A stretch of DNA of 50,578 bases from Corynebacterium sp. (GCF_022712275.1 NZ_JALAGU010000012.1:1-50578), one strand, 5' to 3'; positions 15,464 through 24,816 are shown, counted from the first letter of the stretch. Notes: generated by a model from the letters alone, not told the origin. Program-made: numbers and translations.

Positions 15464-16432
15464 GTGGCCGCCGTGAGCACCACCCGGATTCTCCTGGCCT
15501 GGCGTCCCGGCGACGGGACCCCAGGCTCCGCCGGTGCGGACACCGCCGCTGTCGCGGCATGGATGTCCCGTAGCGGACCGCTGTCGATCCGTCCCGTCTG
15601 CGTCATCCCGCGCATCTGGCCGGGAAGCCCCGCTGGCGGCAGCGTCGTCGACCCGGACACCCTGGACAGGGTCAGAGACTGGGCGCGCGCCGAGACCGCC
15701 GCCTGCCTGGCGGACGCCTGTTCCGCACTCCGTGAGGCCGGTGTCCCCGACGAGTGCATCGACACCGGCGCATCCGGCTCCGACGGGACGGACACCCCGC
15801 TGGTCAGCCATTCCGAGACCACGGCCCTGATCACCGCCGCCACCGACTTCGGTGCCGACCTGATCCTCATCGGTTCCCGCGATGACGCCCCCGAAGGGCG
15901 GTTCCGGGCCGGTGCCACCGCAGATGCCCTGCTGCACTGCTCCCCGCTGCCGGTGCTCGTCGCGCCGCACCTGCCGACCCTGTCGAGCCACGGTGTGACC
16001 CGGGTGAGCTGCGCCTACGTGGACACCGAACAGTCCCAGCAGGCACTGCGCCACGCCGCGGACCTCGCCGCCCGGTGCTCGGTGCCGCTGCGCCTCGTCG
16101 CCTTCAGCCCGGTCGGGGCCACGATGTACCCGACCCGCGTCCCCCTGCCCGACAGCGCCGATGCGCTGGAGCGGTGGCGGACCCAGGCGGAGGCCATCCT
16201 CGCCCGTGGCCGGAACCGCGCGCTGGAGCGTCATCCGGGGCTGGAGGTCCAGACCGGGGTCGGTACCGGCGACGACTGGGCCGGCGCCATCAGTGACCTG
16301 CGATGGAAGAAGGGCGACCTGCTGGTCGTCGGTTCCTCCGTCCTCGGTTCCTTCAACCGGGTCTTCATCGGCCCGTCGACGAACCAGATCCTGCGTCATT
16401 CCCCCGCCCCGGTACTCGTCAGCGCCGTGTGA
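15464..16432 (+). CDS. Universal stress protein, tandem Usp domains
   Basis: 322 residues made of two Usp folds (~8-150 and ~165-322). The first ends at LILIGSRDDAPEGRFRAGATADALLHCSPLPVLV, the second at LLVVGSSVLGSFNRVFIGPSTNQILRHSPAPVLVSAV. Both resemble the ATP-binding GxxGxxxxxxxxxGS region but with non-consensus spacing. Start GTG 15464 (GTG 15473 also possible) is 3 nt after the malR-like stop, so they are co-transcribed. Function: nucleotide-binding stress protein, target unknown. Confidence 0.85.
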   Translation: MAAVSTTRILLAWRPGDGTPGSAGADTAAVAAWMSRSGPLSIRPVCVIPRIWPGSPAGGSVVDPDTLDRVRDWARAETAACLADACSALREAGVPDECIDTGASGSDGTDTPLVSHSETTALITAATDFGADLILIGSRDDAPEGRFRAGATADALLHCSPLPVLVAPHLPTLSSHGVTRVSCAYVDTEQSQQALRHAADLAARCSVPLRLVAFSPVGATMYPTRVPLPDSADALERWRTQAEAILARGRNRALERHPGLEVQTGVGTGDDWAGAISDLRWKKGDLLVVGSSVLGSFNRVFIGPSTNQILRHSPAPVLVSAV

Positions 16433-16461
16433 CCCCCTGTGGTCGTGGGGTGTGGCTGGGT

Positions 16462-16467
16462 TACGCT
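16462..16467 (+). promoter_or_regulatory. -10 element (TACGCT) of the small membrane gene
   Basis: Ends 6 nt before ATG 16474. Confidence 0.4.
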
Positions 16468-16473
16468 GGAACC

Positions 16474-16812
16474 ATGGATTCGATGGACAGTTCCGAGGAC
16501 CTGATCTCCCATCTGGAGCAGGAGGACCACCGCGCCACCGTCCGGTTGGCGTGGCGGCTCGGTCTCGGCGTACCAGTCCTCACCCTGCTGACCCTGCTGG
16601 TCTTCTGGCTGATCACCGGCGATTCCGTGGCGACCCACATCGCGCCGATCGTCGTGGCCCTCGTGGGTGTGGTGGGGACCTGTGTCATCACCAGCCGCAA
16701 GTGGAGCCGCTACCATGCCTGGGCGCCGCTGATGGGCGCCGTGTGGGCGCTGGTGCCGTGGTTCCTCCTGGTGGCCACGACACTCCTGCCGAAGCTCATC
16801 CTGGGGGAGTAG
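16474..16812 (+). CDS. Small integral membrane protein
   Basis: 112 residues. A short acidic N-terminus (MDSMDSSEDLISHLEQEDHRA) precedes three hydrophobic stretches (about 31-48, 54-72, 82-106). No family recognised. The frame is open further upstream inside usp, but the ATG at 16474 has a -10 at leaderless spacing; ATG 16483 is an alternative. It converges on leuS with a 21-bp gap. Confidence 0.7.
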   Translation: MDSMDSSEDLISHLEQEDHRATVRLAWRLGLGVPVLTLLTLLVFWLITGDSVATHIAPIVVALVGVVGTCVITSRKWSRYHAWAPLMGAVWALVPWFLLVATTLLPKLILGE

Positions 16813-16833
16813 CGGGCACCTGCGTCCGGGCCC

Positions 16834-19683
16834 CTACCTGGCGACGATGTTGACCATCTTGCCGGGGACCACGATGATCTTCGCCACCGTCTTGCCCTCG
16901 ATGTGCGCCTGTACGTTCGGCTCGGCGAGAGCGGCGGCCTCGACGGCGTCACGGGCGGCGTCCACCGGGACGGTGATGCGGCCACGGACCTTGCCCATGA
17001 CCTGTACCGGCAGCTCGACAGAGTCGTCGACCAGCCACTTCTCCTCGAAGGTCGGGAAGTCGACGTGGGCCAGTGACCCCTCGTGGCCCAGACGGGTCCA
17101 CATCTCCTCGGCGATGTGCGGGGCGACCGGGGCCAGCATGAGCACCAGCGGCTCGACCGCGGCCCGGGGCGCAGACGCACCGGCGTAGGCCTTGGTGAGG
17201 TAGTTGACGTACTCGATGAGCTTGGCGACGGCGGTGTTGTCCCGCAGGTTCGCGTAGTCGTCACGCACGCCGGCGACGGTGCGGTGCAGGGCACGGCTGT
17301 CATCGTCGGTGAGGGCGGCATCTCCGACTGCGACGTCCCCGGTGGCCTCGTCGACCGCCAGACGCCAGGCACGCTGCAGGAAACGCTGCGCACCGACGAC
17401 GTCCTTCGTCGCCCAGGGGCGGGAGGTGTCCAGCGGGCCCATCGACATCTCGTAGACGCGGAGGGTGTCTGCACCGTAGTTGTCGCAGATCTCATCGGGG
17501 GAGACGGCGTTCTTCAGGGACTTGCCCATCTTGCCGTACTCCTGGGTGACCTCTTCGCCGTTGTAGAAGAACTTCCCGTCCTTCTCCTCGACCTCGGCGG
17601 CCGGGACGTAGACGCCACGGGTGTCCGTGTAGGCATAGGCCTGGATGTAGCCCTGGTTGTAGAGGCGGTGGTACGGCTCGTAGGAGCTGACGTGCCCCAG
17701 GTCGAAGAGGACCTTGTGCCAGAAACGGCTGTACAGCAGGTGCAGCACGGCGTGCTCCACACCACCGACGTAGAGGTCCACGCCGCCGGAGGGCATGCCC
17801 TCGCGCGGGCCGGTCCAGTACTTCTCGTTCTCGATGTCGACCAGCGCGTCCGAGTTCGTCGGGTCGATGTAGCGCAGCTGGTACCAGGAGGATCCGGCCC
17901 ACTGCGGCATGACGTTCGTGTCGCGCCAGTAGGTCTGCTCGCCGTCGCCGAGGTCCAGGGTGACCTCGACCCACTCCTTCGCCTTCGCCAGCGGCGGCTG
18001 GGGCTCGGTGGAGGCGTCGTCCGGGTCGAAGCTGACCGGCTTGTAGTCCTCGACCTCGGGCAGCTCGACCGGCAGCATGGACTCGGGCAGAGCGTGGGCC
18101 ACACCGTCGGCGTCGTAGACGATGGGGAAGGGCTCGCCCCAGTAGCGCTGACGGGCGAAGAGCCAGTCACGCAGCTTGTACTGGATCTTCTCCTCACCGA
18201 GGCCCTGCTCCGCGAGCCAGGCGATGGTCGCCTCGATAGCCTCGGCCTTGTTCTTCCCGTCGAGGGTCAGCCCGCGATCGTTGCCCGAATTCACGAGGAC
18301 GCCGTCGCCGGTGTACGCGGCGTCCTGAACGTCATCCCCACCGGACACGACCTCGTGGATCGGCAGGCCGAAGACGGTCGCGAACTCGTGGTCGCGCTCA
18401 TCGTGGGCGGGCACGGCCATGATCGCGCCGGTGCCGTAGCCGGTCAGCACGTAGTCTGCGATGAAGACGGGGACCTGCGCGCCGTTGACCGGATTGGTCG
18501 CGTAGGCGCCGGTGAAGACGCCGGTCTTCTCCTTGTTCTCCTGACGCTCCAGGTCGGATTTCGCGGCGATGGCCTTCCGGTAGGACGCCACGGCGTCCTT
18601 CGGGGAAGCCTCACCGTTGGTCCACAGCGGGTTGGTGCCCTCGGCGTAGGGGGCGTCGGTGACCAGCGCATCCACCAGCTCGTGCTCGGGTGCCAGGACC
18701 ATGTAGGACGCACCGAAGAGCGTGTCCGGGCGGGTGGTGAACACCCGGATCCGGGCCTCGGACCTGGGTGCGGCCAGCTCGACGGCGAAGTCGACCTCGG
18801 CACCGCGGGACCGGCCGATCCAGTTGCGCTGCATGGACTTGACCTTCTCCGGCCAGTCCAGGTCGGCGAGGTCGTCGATGAGGCGGTCGGAGTAGGCGGT
18901 GATGCGCATCATCCACTGCGACAGACGCTTGCGGAAGACGGGGAAGTTGCCGCGCTCGGAGCGTCCGTCCGCGGTGACCTCCTCGTTGGCGAGCACGGTG
19001 CCCAGGCCCGGGCACCAGTTCACGGTGGAGTTCGAGCGGTAGACCAGGCGGTGCTCGTCGAGCGCCTCCTGCTGCTGCTTCGGGGTGAGGTCGGCCCAGG
19101 CGGTGCCGTCGACACCCTCGGCGATGAACTTCTCCTCGAGTTCGGCGATGGGGCGGGCCTTCTGGGCATCCGTGTCGAACCAGGAGTTGTAGATGCGCAG
19201 GAAGATCCACTGCGTCCACCGGTAGAAGTCGGTGTCGGTGGTGGCCACGACGCGGCGGCGGTCGTGGCCCAGACCCAGGCGACCGAGCTGACGCTCCATG
19301 TTGTCGATGTTCGCCTGGGTGGTGGTGCGCGGATGGGTACCGGTCTGCACGGCGTACTGCTCGGCGGGCAGGCCGAAGGCGTCGTAGCCGAGGGTGTGCA
19401 GGACGTTGCGGCCCAGCATGCGGTTGTAGCGGGCGTAGACGTCCGTGGCGATGTACCCCAGGGGGTGGCCGACGTGCAGGCCGACACCCGAGGGGTAGGG
19501 GAACATGTCCTGGACGAAGAGCTTGTCGTCCGGCAGCGCCTGGTCCGGGTCAGCGAGGTCCCCGACGGGGTTCGGGGCGTTGAAGGTGCCCTGCTCCCGC
19601 CAGGTGTTCTGCCAGCGGGCCTCGATGTCGCCGGCGAGCTCCGGGGTGTAACGGAAGGGGGTGGACTCGCTGGAATTACTCAT
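16834..19683 (-). CDS. leuS: Leucyl-tRNA synthetase
   Basis: 949 residues, class I. HIGH motif as HVGH in YPSGVGLHVGHPLGY (~62-76), editing domain CP1 with TTRPDTLFGASYMVLAPEHE and a KMSKS loop as KMGKS (~717-721). The anticodon-binding and C-terminal domains are complete. It charges tRNA-Leu and hydrolyses mischarged products. Start ATG 19683; it diverges from the SdpI-like gene with 28 bp between the start codons, so the promoters overlap. Confidence 0.98.
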   Translation of the reverse strand: MSNSSESTPFRYTPELAGDIEARWQNTWREQGTFNAPNPVGDLADPDQALPDDKLFVQDMFPYPSGVGLHVGHPLGYIATDVYARYNRMLGRNVLHTLGYDAFGLPAEQYAVQTGTHPRTTTQANIDNMERQLGRLGLGHDRRRVVATTDTDFYRWTQWIFLRIYNSWFDTDAQKARPIAELEEKFIAEGVDGTAWADLTPKQQQEALDEHRLVYRSNSTVNWCPGLGTVLANEEVTADGRSERGNFPVFRKRLSQWMMRITAYSDRLIDDLADLDWPEKVKSMQRNWIGRSRGAEVDFAVELAAPRSEARIRVFTTRPDTLFGASYMVLAPEHELVDALVTDAPYAEGTNPLWTNGEASPKDAVASYRKAIAAKSDLERQENKEKTGVFTGAYATNPVNGAQVPVFIADYVLTGYGTGAIMAVPAHDERDHEFATVFGLPIHEVVSGGDDVQDAAYTGDGVLVNSGNDRGLTLDGKNKAEAIEATIAWLAEQGLGEEKIQYKLRDWLFARQRYWGEPFPIVYDADGVAHALPESMLPVELPEVEDYKPVSFDPDDASTEPQPPLAKAKEWVEVTLDLGDGEQTYWRDTNVMPQWAGSSWYQLRYIDPTNSDALVDIENEKYWTGPREGMPSGGVDLYVGGVEHAVLHLLYSRFWHKVLFDLGHVSSYEPYHRLYNQGYIQAYAYTDTRGVYVPAAEVEEKDGKFFYNGEEVTQEYGKMGKSLKNAVSPDEICDNYGADTLRVYEMSMGPLDTSRPWATKDVVGAQRFLQRAWRLAVDEATGDVAVGDAALTDDDSRALHRTVAGVRDDYANLRDNTAVAKLIEYVNYLTKAYAGASAPRAAVEPLVLMLAPVAPHIAEEMWTRLGHEGSLAHVDFPTFEEKWLVDDSVELPVQVMGKVRGRITVPVDAARDAVEAAALAEPNVQAHIEGKTVAKIIVVPGKMVNIVAR

Positions 19684-19698
19684 GGCTGCTCATTGTAA

Positions 19699-19704
19699 TA
19701 GACT
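19699..19704 (+). promoter_or_regulatory. -10 element (TAGACT) of the SdpI-like gene
   Basis: Ends 7 nt before ATG 19712; leaderless spacing. Confidence 0.4.
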
Positions 19705-19711
19705 GCTGGTC

Positions 19712-20335
19712 ATGATCGTTCTCTCTGTCCTGCTGTTCGTCCTCGGTGTTGCGGTGCTGGTCACTGGTCTGATGGGGCTGACGGGGAGACTGCCGGGCAA
19801 CAGGTGGGTGGGCCTGCGTATCCCGGAGGTCCGCAAGTCGAAGGACATGTGGGTCACCGGGCACCGCATCGCCGGCCCGTTCTGGACCGGTGCTGGCATC
19901 GCCCTGCTGCTCGGTGGGCTGGTCAGCCTGCAGGGAGGCTGGCTGTGGGCCGTTGCCGGTGTACTGGCCGTCGGAGCTCTGGCGCTCATCGGCACCGGTG
20001 CGGCGAATGCGGCGCACATCATGGCGCAGATCGACCTGCGCAAGGGTCAGGAGGCGGAGCAGAGGCGTGCGGCGGCCGGATGCTGCTCCTCGGGGAGCAG
20101 TGCTCCTGCCGCGTCTGCCGCATCTTCGCAGGACGCCGGCCTGGTCATCCCGCCGGTGAAGGACGCCACCGGTACCGTCTCCGCGGCCGGTGACTCCTGT
20201 GGCGGGTCCTGCGGCGACTGCGGTGCCTGCGACCACGGGGACGACGACCTGTCCGGAACCACCACCTCGCTGAATGCCCCGTCGCTGGACATGGACGCCG
20301 CCCGCCGTGCCATGGCCGCCCAGGACGGGAAGTAG
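19712..20335 (+). CDS. SdpI family membrane protein with Cys-rich tail
   Basis: 207 residues. Helices at about 2-20, 57-72 and 74-95 enclose the SdpI signature TGRLPGNRWVGLRIPEVRKSKDMWVTGHRIAGPFW (in outline, residues 24-58). SdpI proteins confer immunity to the SDP toxin in Bacillus; actinobacterial members are mostly uncharacterised. The cytosolic tail is unusual: Cys124-Cys125, then Cys163, Cys167, Cys170, Cys173 and His175 (CGGSCGDCGACDH), a possible metal or redox site. The real start is ATG 19712; an in-frame earlier start would lie inside leuS. Confidence 0.8.
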   Translation: MIVLSVLLFVLGVAVLVTGLMGLTGRLPGNRWVGLRIPEVRKSKDMWVTGHRIAGPFWTGAGIALLLGGLVSLQGGWLWAVAGVLAVGALALIGTGAANAAHIMAQIDLRKGQEAEQRRAAAGCCSSGSSAPAASAASSQDAGLVIPPVKDATGTVSAAGDSCGGSCGDCGACDHGDDDLSGTTTSLNAPSLDMDAARRAMAAQDGK

Positions 20336-20423
20336 GACGCAGCTCCGGCACCACCTGCAGATCCACGGTGGGGACCGGGGAAACCGGCAGTCCCTCGCAA
20401 CCCTGCTACGCCAGCGAGGTCAC

Positions 20424-20704
20424 CCGGAGAGAGCACACCGGCAGCTACCGGGATGCCGATCGCGTTGTAGATGAACGCGAACACCAGGTTCTCCCGGATA
20501 TTGCGCATCGTGGCGTGCGGCAGGGGCGTCGGGTATGGTCTCCTTGACCGGATCGACGACGGCGAGGGCCGCGGAGATCCAGAACCGGCGGGTCATGTCC
20601 GTCAGCTCGGGGTCGGGGCCGGTGGCGTCACCGGCCTCTTCACCGGCTCCAGGGCCCTCCCGCACCTCAGGGTGCATGGGGCAGGTGTACTCCCTCGTGG
20701 GCAT
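20424..20704 (-). pseudogene. Decayed copper-transporting P-type ATPase (CopA/CopB-like)
   Basis: The ATG at 20704 (GGAGGA upstream) opens MPTREYTCPMHPEVREGPG, a heavy-metal binding domain. DPELTDMTRRFWISAALAV, the first TM segment, follows, and jumps directly to VDPVKETIPDA, which normally lies hundreds of residues later in the P domain. Another frame then gives MRNIRENLVFAFIYNAIG and IPVAAGVLSPGD (from 20508), the near-C-terminal TM region. The catalytic DKTGT segment is gone. So at least two internal deletions and a frameshift are visible. Confidence 0.85.
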
Positions 20705-20758
20705 CGTCTCCTCCTTCCACCTGCCACCGTAGGCGTCGCGCGGCGCATGTCGCGTGGA

Positions 20759-20797
20759 CCACCGCCGACCACCGCCGACCACCGCCGACCACCGCCG
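20759..20797. repeat. Short tandem repeat, 10-bp unit CCACCGCCGA
   Basis: About 3.9 copies between the ATPase relic and the lipoprotein gene. May vary in number between strains. 20705-20849 holds no other feature besides this repeat. Confidence 0.85.
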
Positions 20798-20849
20798 CGG
20801 GTACCGTCGCAGGTACGACAACCGCACCGGATGAGGAAGAGGCTGCCCC

Positions 20850-21287
20850 ATGCGAACCATGACGATCACGAGGACCGCCACCCTGCTGGCCGCGGCCGGC
20901 ATTGCCCTGGCGGGCCTGGCCGCCTGCTCCGGCGAGGAGCGCAGCGAGGAGAACTTCTGCTCGACCGTCAACGACCACCGCGACCAGTTCACCGCCGCGA
21001 TGGACACCGTCACCTCCAGCGCCGATATCGGCGACGGCCTGAACCAGGCCGGAGACGCCTTCAACAATCTCGGTGACATGTGGTCTGAACTGGCGGACGT
21101 CGCTCCCGAGGACATCCAGGACGACGCCGAGACCATGGACAAGGCCTTCGGCTCCGACTCCGACGAGACCGAGGAGACCGAGGAGACCGAGGGCTCCGGT
21201 GGTCCGCTCGCCGGTCTCTCGGACGCCCTGGGCACCGCGAAGTCCGCAGTGAACATCAACAACTACGTCAACGAGCACTGCAGCTGA
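20850..21287 (+). CDS. Small lipoprotein, function unknown
   Basis: 145 residues. Signal peptide with lipobox LAAC (Cys26), so it should be lipid-anchored outside the membrane. The mature part is acidic with two more cysteines (Cys37 in NFCSTV and Cys144 near the end), perhaps a disulfide, and a Glu/Thr run (DETEETEETEG). No named family. Its stop overlaps the ribokinase start (TGATG at 21285-21289). Confidence 0.75.
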   Translation: MRTMTITRTATLLAAAGIALAGLAACSGEERSEENFCSTVNDHRDQFTAAMDTVTSSADIGDGLNQAGDAFNNLGDMWSELADVAPEDIQDDAETMDKAFGSDSDETEETEETEGSGGPLAGLSDALGTAKSAVNINNYVNEHCS

Positions 21288-22279
21288 TGGCCACCGGCTC
21301 CGTCGTCTTCGTCTGCGGCACCGTCAACATCGACACCTTCGTCCGTGTCGATGCCTTCCCGACCGCCGGGGAAACGGTCATCGCCACACCCGGCGCGCTG
21401 CCCGACGGCGGGAACCAGGCTCTCGGTGGCAAGGGCGCGAACCAGGCCGTCGCCGCCGCAAGATTCGCTGTGACCACGGGAGATGACACGGACACCACGG
21501 TCCGGCTCATCGCCACAGTGGGCGAGGACGCCGCAGGTGAAACCGCTCTCGGCGTCCTCCAGGATGCCGGTGTCGACATCTCCGGGGTGGCGCGCACCTC
21601 GGTTGCCCCGACCGGCCAGGCATTCATCATGAATGACGCGGCCGGGGAGAACATCATCATCGTGACCTCCGGGGCGAACACGGTGACCGACCCGGCGTCC
21701 TTCCCCGGCAAGGAGGGCGAGGAGCGGGCGGACGTCCTGCTCGCGCAGGGCGAACTGACCCCGGAGCACTCCGCGTCGCTGCCTGCGCTCGCGGAGCGAC
21801 TGGGTGCCCGGTTCGTGCTCAATCTCGCACCGGTGACGACCCGGAACCCGGACCTCGTCGCCGCTGCCGACCCGTTGATCATCAACGAGACCGAGGCGGC
21901 GGATGTCCTGGGCGTCCCCCGGGACATCGGACTGGACGAGGTGCTCGACGGGCTCGCCGCGGCGGTCGGACGGGGACTTGCTACAAGTGCCGTGGTGACG
22001 CTCGGGGCGCAGGGCGCGCTGGTCATCGAGGGTGACGGGGAGGATCAGCGCACGATGGTGGCGTCCTCTCCCGTCCCGGAGGTGGTGGACACCACCGGTG
22101 CCGGCGATGCGTTCGCCGGCACCCTGGCCACCGCGTTGGCGCAGGGAATGTCCCTGGTGGACGCCGCACGGTACGCCGCTGCGGCCGGTTCACTGGCGGT
22201 GCGTGCGGCAGGGGCGGCGTCCTCGTATGCGCGGGGCGATGCTGTGCGGAATCTCGCAGAAAACTGTGTCGACCGATAA
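21287..22279 (+). CDS. rbsK: PfkB-family carbohydrate kinase, ribokinase-like
   Basis: 330 residues. Substrate motif GGNQALGGKGANQAVAAARF (~44-63; typical GGKGANQAVAAA of ribokinases) and the ATP/anion-hole motif DTTGAGDAFAGTLATALAQG (~268-287, catalytic Asp in GAGD). It phosphorylates a sugar, most likely ribose, but no ribose transporter is adjacent, so the substrate remains inferred. It is translationally coupled to the preceding lipoprotein and followed 11 bp on by a BASS transporter; the three are probably one operon. Confidence 0.88.
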   Translation: MATGSVVFVCGTVNIDTFVRVDAFPTAGETVIATPGALPDGGNQALGGKGANQAVAAARFAVTTGDDTDTTVRLIATVGEDAAGETALGVLQDAGVDISGVARTSVAPTGQAFIMNDAAGENIIIVTSGANTVTDPASFPGKEGEERADVLLAQGELTPEHSASLPALAERLGARFVLNLAPVTTRNPDLVAAADPLIINETEAADVLGVPRDIGLDEVLDGLAAAVGRGLATSAVVTLGAQGALVIEGDGEDQRTMVASSPVPEVVDTTGAGDAFAGTLATALAQGMSLVDAARYAAAAGSLAVRAAGAASSYARGDAVRNLAENCVDR

Positions 22280-22290
22280 GGTGTCTCACT

Positions 22291-23283
22291 ATGAGGAACT
22301 TCATTGACCGCATCCTGGGATACCGACCCGATCTGCTGATCGTTCTCATCATCCTCGGCGTGGTACTGGCGCTGATCTTCCCGGCCGACGGCGCCTTCGC
22401 CGACGTCATGGACTGGGTCGTCAAGATCGTCATCGGCGTGCTGTTCTTCCTCTACGGTGCGCGCCTGTCCACGCGCGAGGCCCTCAACGGACTGATGCAC
22501 TGGCGGCTGCACCTGCTCATCCTCGCCTTCACCTTCCTGCTCTTCCCGCTCATCGGGCTGGCATTGATGCCGTTGCAGCATGCCATCGGCGAGGACCTCT
22601 ACCAGGGCATCCTGTTCATGTGCCTGGTGCCGTCGACGGTGCAGTCGTCCGTGAACTTCACCTCGATCGCCCGCGGCAATGTGCCCGGCGCGATCATCAG
22701 CGCCTCGGCGTCCAACATGATCGGAGTCATCGTCACCCCGGTGCTGGTCCTGCTGCTGATGACCTCAGGCGACGGCGGCCTGACCATCGACACCTCGGTC
22801 TTCCTCGACATCGCCCTGCAGCTCCTGGCACCGTTCATCATCGGCCAGATCGCACGTGCCGTCTTCCCGGCGGTGCAGACCTTCGCCAAGGCCAAGCCGA
22901 CGAGCTACGTCGACAAGATCTCCATCGGCCTGGTGGTCTACGTGGCGTTCTCCGAGGGCATCGTCATGGGCGTGTGGTCCTCGGTGAGCTGGGGCGCGAT
23001 CGTCGGCATCTGTGTCGGCTCGGTGGTGCTGGTGTGGATCATGCTGACGGTGACCTCGTGGGTAGCGAGGAAGCTGGGCTTCAACTACGCCGACCAGGTA
23101 GCGATCCAGTTCTGCGGCACGAAGAAGTCCCTGGCCTCCGGCCTTCCGATGGCGACGGTGATGTTCAGCGGGGGAGCGGGGCTGATCATCGTGCCGCTGA
23201 TGATCTTCCACCAGGTGCAGCTGATGATGTGTTCCTTCCGGGCCTCGAAGTACGAGCAGAAACGCCCGGAGAACACCTGGTAG
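22291..23283 (+). CDS. Bile acid:Na+ symporter superfamily (SBF-like) transporter
   Basis: 330 residues, about ten membrane helices. The pattern MCLVPSTVQSSVNFTSIARGNVPGAIISASASNMIGVIVTP in outline (helix region 4-5) and FCGTKKSLASGLPMATVMF (~277-295) are typical of the SBF-like/BASS group of Na+-coupled organic anion symporters. Substrate unknown. Last gene of the lipoprotein-ribokinase group; ends 16 bp from the convergent AlbA_2 gene. Confidence 0.85.
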   Translation: MRNFIDRILGYRPDLLIVLIILGVVLALIFPADGAFADVMDWVVKIVIGVLFFLYGARLSTREALNGLMHWRLHLLILAFTFLLFPLIGLALMPLQHAIGEDLYQGILFMCLVPSTVQSSVNFTSIARGNVPGAIISASASNMIGVIVTPVLVLLLMTSGDGGLTIDTSVFLDIALQLLAPFIIGQIARAVFPAVQTFAKAKPTSYVDKISIGLVVYVAFSEGIVMGVWSSVSWGAIVGICVGSVVLVWIMLTVTSWVARKLGFNYADQVAIQFCGTKKSLASGLPMATVMFSGGAGLIIVPLMIFHQVQLMMCSFRASKYEQKRPENTW

Positions 23284-23299
23284 GACGCGGGGCGCCAGC

Positions 23300-24787
23300 T
23301 CACCCCACCACCACGGCCAGCGTCCGGTCGGACAACCGCCACTCGTCACGACGCTTCGATGTGCGGTGCAGCAGCTCCCGCTGGGCCAACCAGGTCATCA
23401 GCGTCCTGGCGTCCGCCTCGGTGGACTGCTGCAGGGCCGCCGCCCGCGCCAGCGTGATCACCGCGGTGCCGGCTGACCCCGCACCACCCGCACCACCGGA
23501 ACCGCCCAGCAGGTAACGCAGCACGACCAGCGTCGCGGCGTCCCGCGTGATGCCCCGGCCGAACTCCTCCCGGATCGCCGAGAGCGCCGCGACAAATGCC
23601 TGGTCGGCGACACCGTCGAAGAGCACCACATCCACCGAGTCCGCCCGCACGTCCACCGTCGGCGGCTCGAACCCCGCCGCGAGCATCGACACCCACATCC
23701 GGTCGAAACCCCGCGAGGACCATTCCACCAGTCCGAGGATCTGCATCGCATTGACCAGCGACGGGTTCCTCGGCTGCGACGGCCCCGACAGCAGCCGTTC
23801 CGCGGCCACACCCGGCGCGAGCCCGCCCGGCGAGGAGACCCGTAACATGTCGGTCGACTGGTACACCACCACCGGTTCCGGCCGTGACCAGTCCCGGTGC
23901 AGCAGCGCATTGTTCAGCGCCTCGGCCTGCGCCGGCACCGGCATCACCGTGTCCGCATGGGACCTGACCAGGCGTTGCAGCGCCGGCGCGGCAAGGATCA
24001 GCGGGTCATGGATCTCCGTCTCCGCGACCATGTCCCCGCCCGAGTCCCGGAACAGGTGCCGGGCCACCGGACGCTCCGGGTCCGGTCTGCCGAACAGGAT
24101 CCGCGCGGCCAGAGTGGGGGAGCCGTCGGGAGTCAGCAGGTCCAGCGCATGCAGCACCGGTTCCGGCGCACCGTCACCCACGGCCTCGGCGAACCAGCCA
24201 CCCCGCTCCTGGAGGACGCCGCACGCCACCGACAGCCCGTGCGGATCAAGGGCGGACGCCGGCATCGCGACCGCCCGTGCCGTCGGATCCGGATTGTGAC
24301 GCACCCGCCCCAACGCCACCCGCTCCTCCCCGTCGAGCGGCAGGCACGCGTCCCCGACGCGGTGCTTCACCACCCCGTCGAAGCCGGTGTACACGGCCAT
24401 ACCTGCGGCGACGCGGATGATGACCAGGCGGGCGCCATGGACCTCGGCGGACCAGGCGTCCACGGTGAGGTGGGGACGCGTGTTCGCGAAGATGGTGTGG
24501 GCGATGTCCGCCGGATCCCGGTCGGTGCCGTTGAAGGCGTCCGGGCCGGGGGTGCGGTCGGCGATGCCGAAGACGATGAAGGCGCGCCCCGCCGAGCCGT
24601 TGGCGAAACAGGTCGCCGTCCTGACCAGCATGTCCACGACCTTGGCCGTGGCATTGCGGGTGGGGGTGTGCGCCGGATCCTCCTTGAAGTCGAGGACGGC
24701 GGACTCCAGGTCGTCAGCGGTCGCGCCCTCCCAGATGCGCTCCAGCGCATCCGCGACAACATTGGGCAGCGCCCGCTTCCGGCTCAT
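23300..24787 (-). CDS. AlbA_2 (Schlafen-like) domain protein with ATPase-like C-terminus
   Basis: 495 residues. AlbA_2 domain (~25-160: LESAVLDFKEDPAHT..., RAFIVFGIADRTPG). The middle and C-terminal region resembles the GHKL-type HATPase_c_4 domain (NALLHRDWSRPEPVVVYQSTDMLRVSSPGG in outline, ~300-340) of COG2865 putative regulators. A winged-helix-like end (~430-495) completes it. Such proteins are linked to regulation or defence, but the function is not established. It follows a NUDIX gene in the same direction by 29 bp, suggesting an operon. Confidence 0.78.
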   Translation of the reverse strand: MSRKRALPNVVADALERIWEGATADDLESAVLDFKEDPAHTPTRNATAKVVDMLVRTATCFANGSAGRAFIVFGIADRTPGPDAFNGTDRDPADIAHTIFANTRPHLTVDAWSAEVHGARLVIIRVAAGMAVYTGFDGVVKHRVGDACLPLDGEERVALGRVRHNPDPTARAVAMPASALDPHGLSVACGVLQERGGWFAEAVGDGAPEPVLHALDLLTPDGSPTLAARILFGRPDPERPVARHLFRDSGGDMVAETEIHDPLILAAPALQRLVRSHADTVMPVPAQAEALNNALLHRDWSRPEPVVVYQSTDMLRVSSPGGLAPGVAAERLLSGPSQPRNPSLVNAMQILGLVEWSSRGFDRMWVSMLAAGFEPPTVDVRADSVDVVLFDGVADQAFVAALSAIREEFGRGITRDAATLVVLRYLLGGSGGAGGAGSAGTAVITLARAAALQQSTEADARTLMTWLAQRELLHRTSKRRDEWRLSDRTLAVVVG

Positions 24788-24816
24788 GGTTCAGTGCTCA
24801 GATTCAGTGTCCGGAC

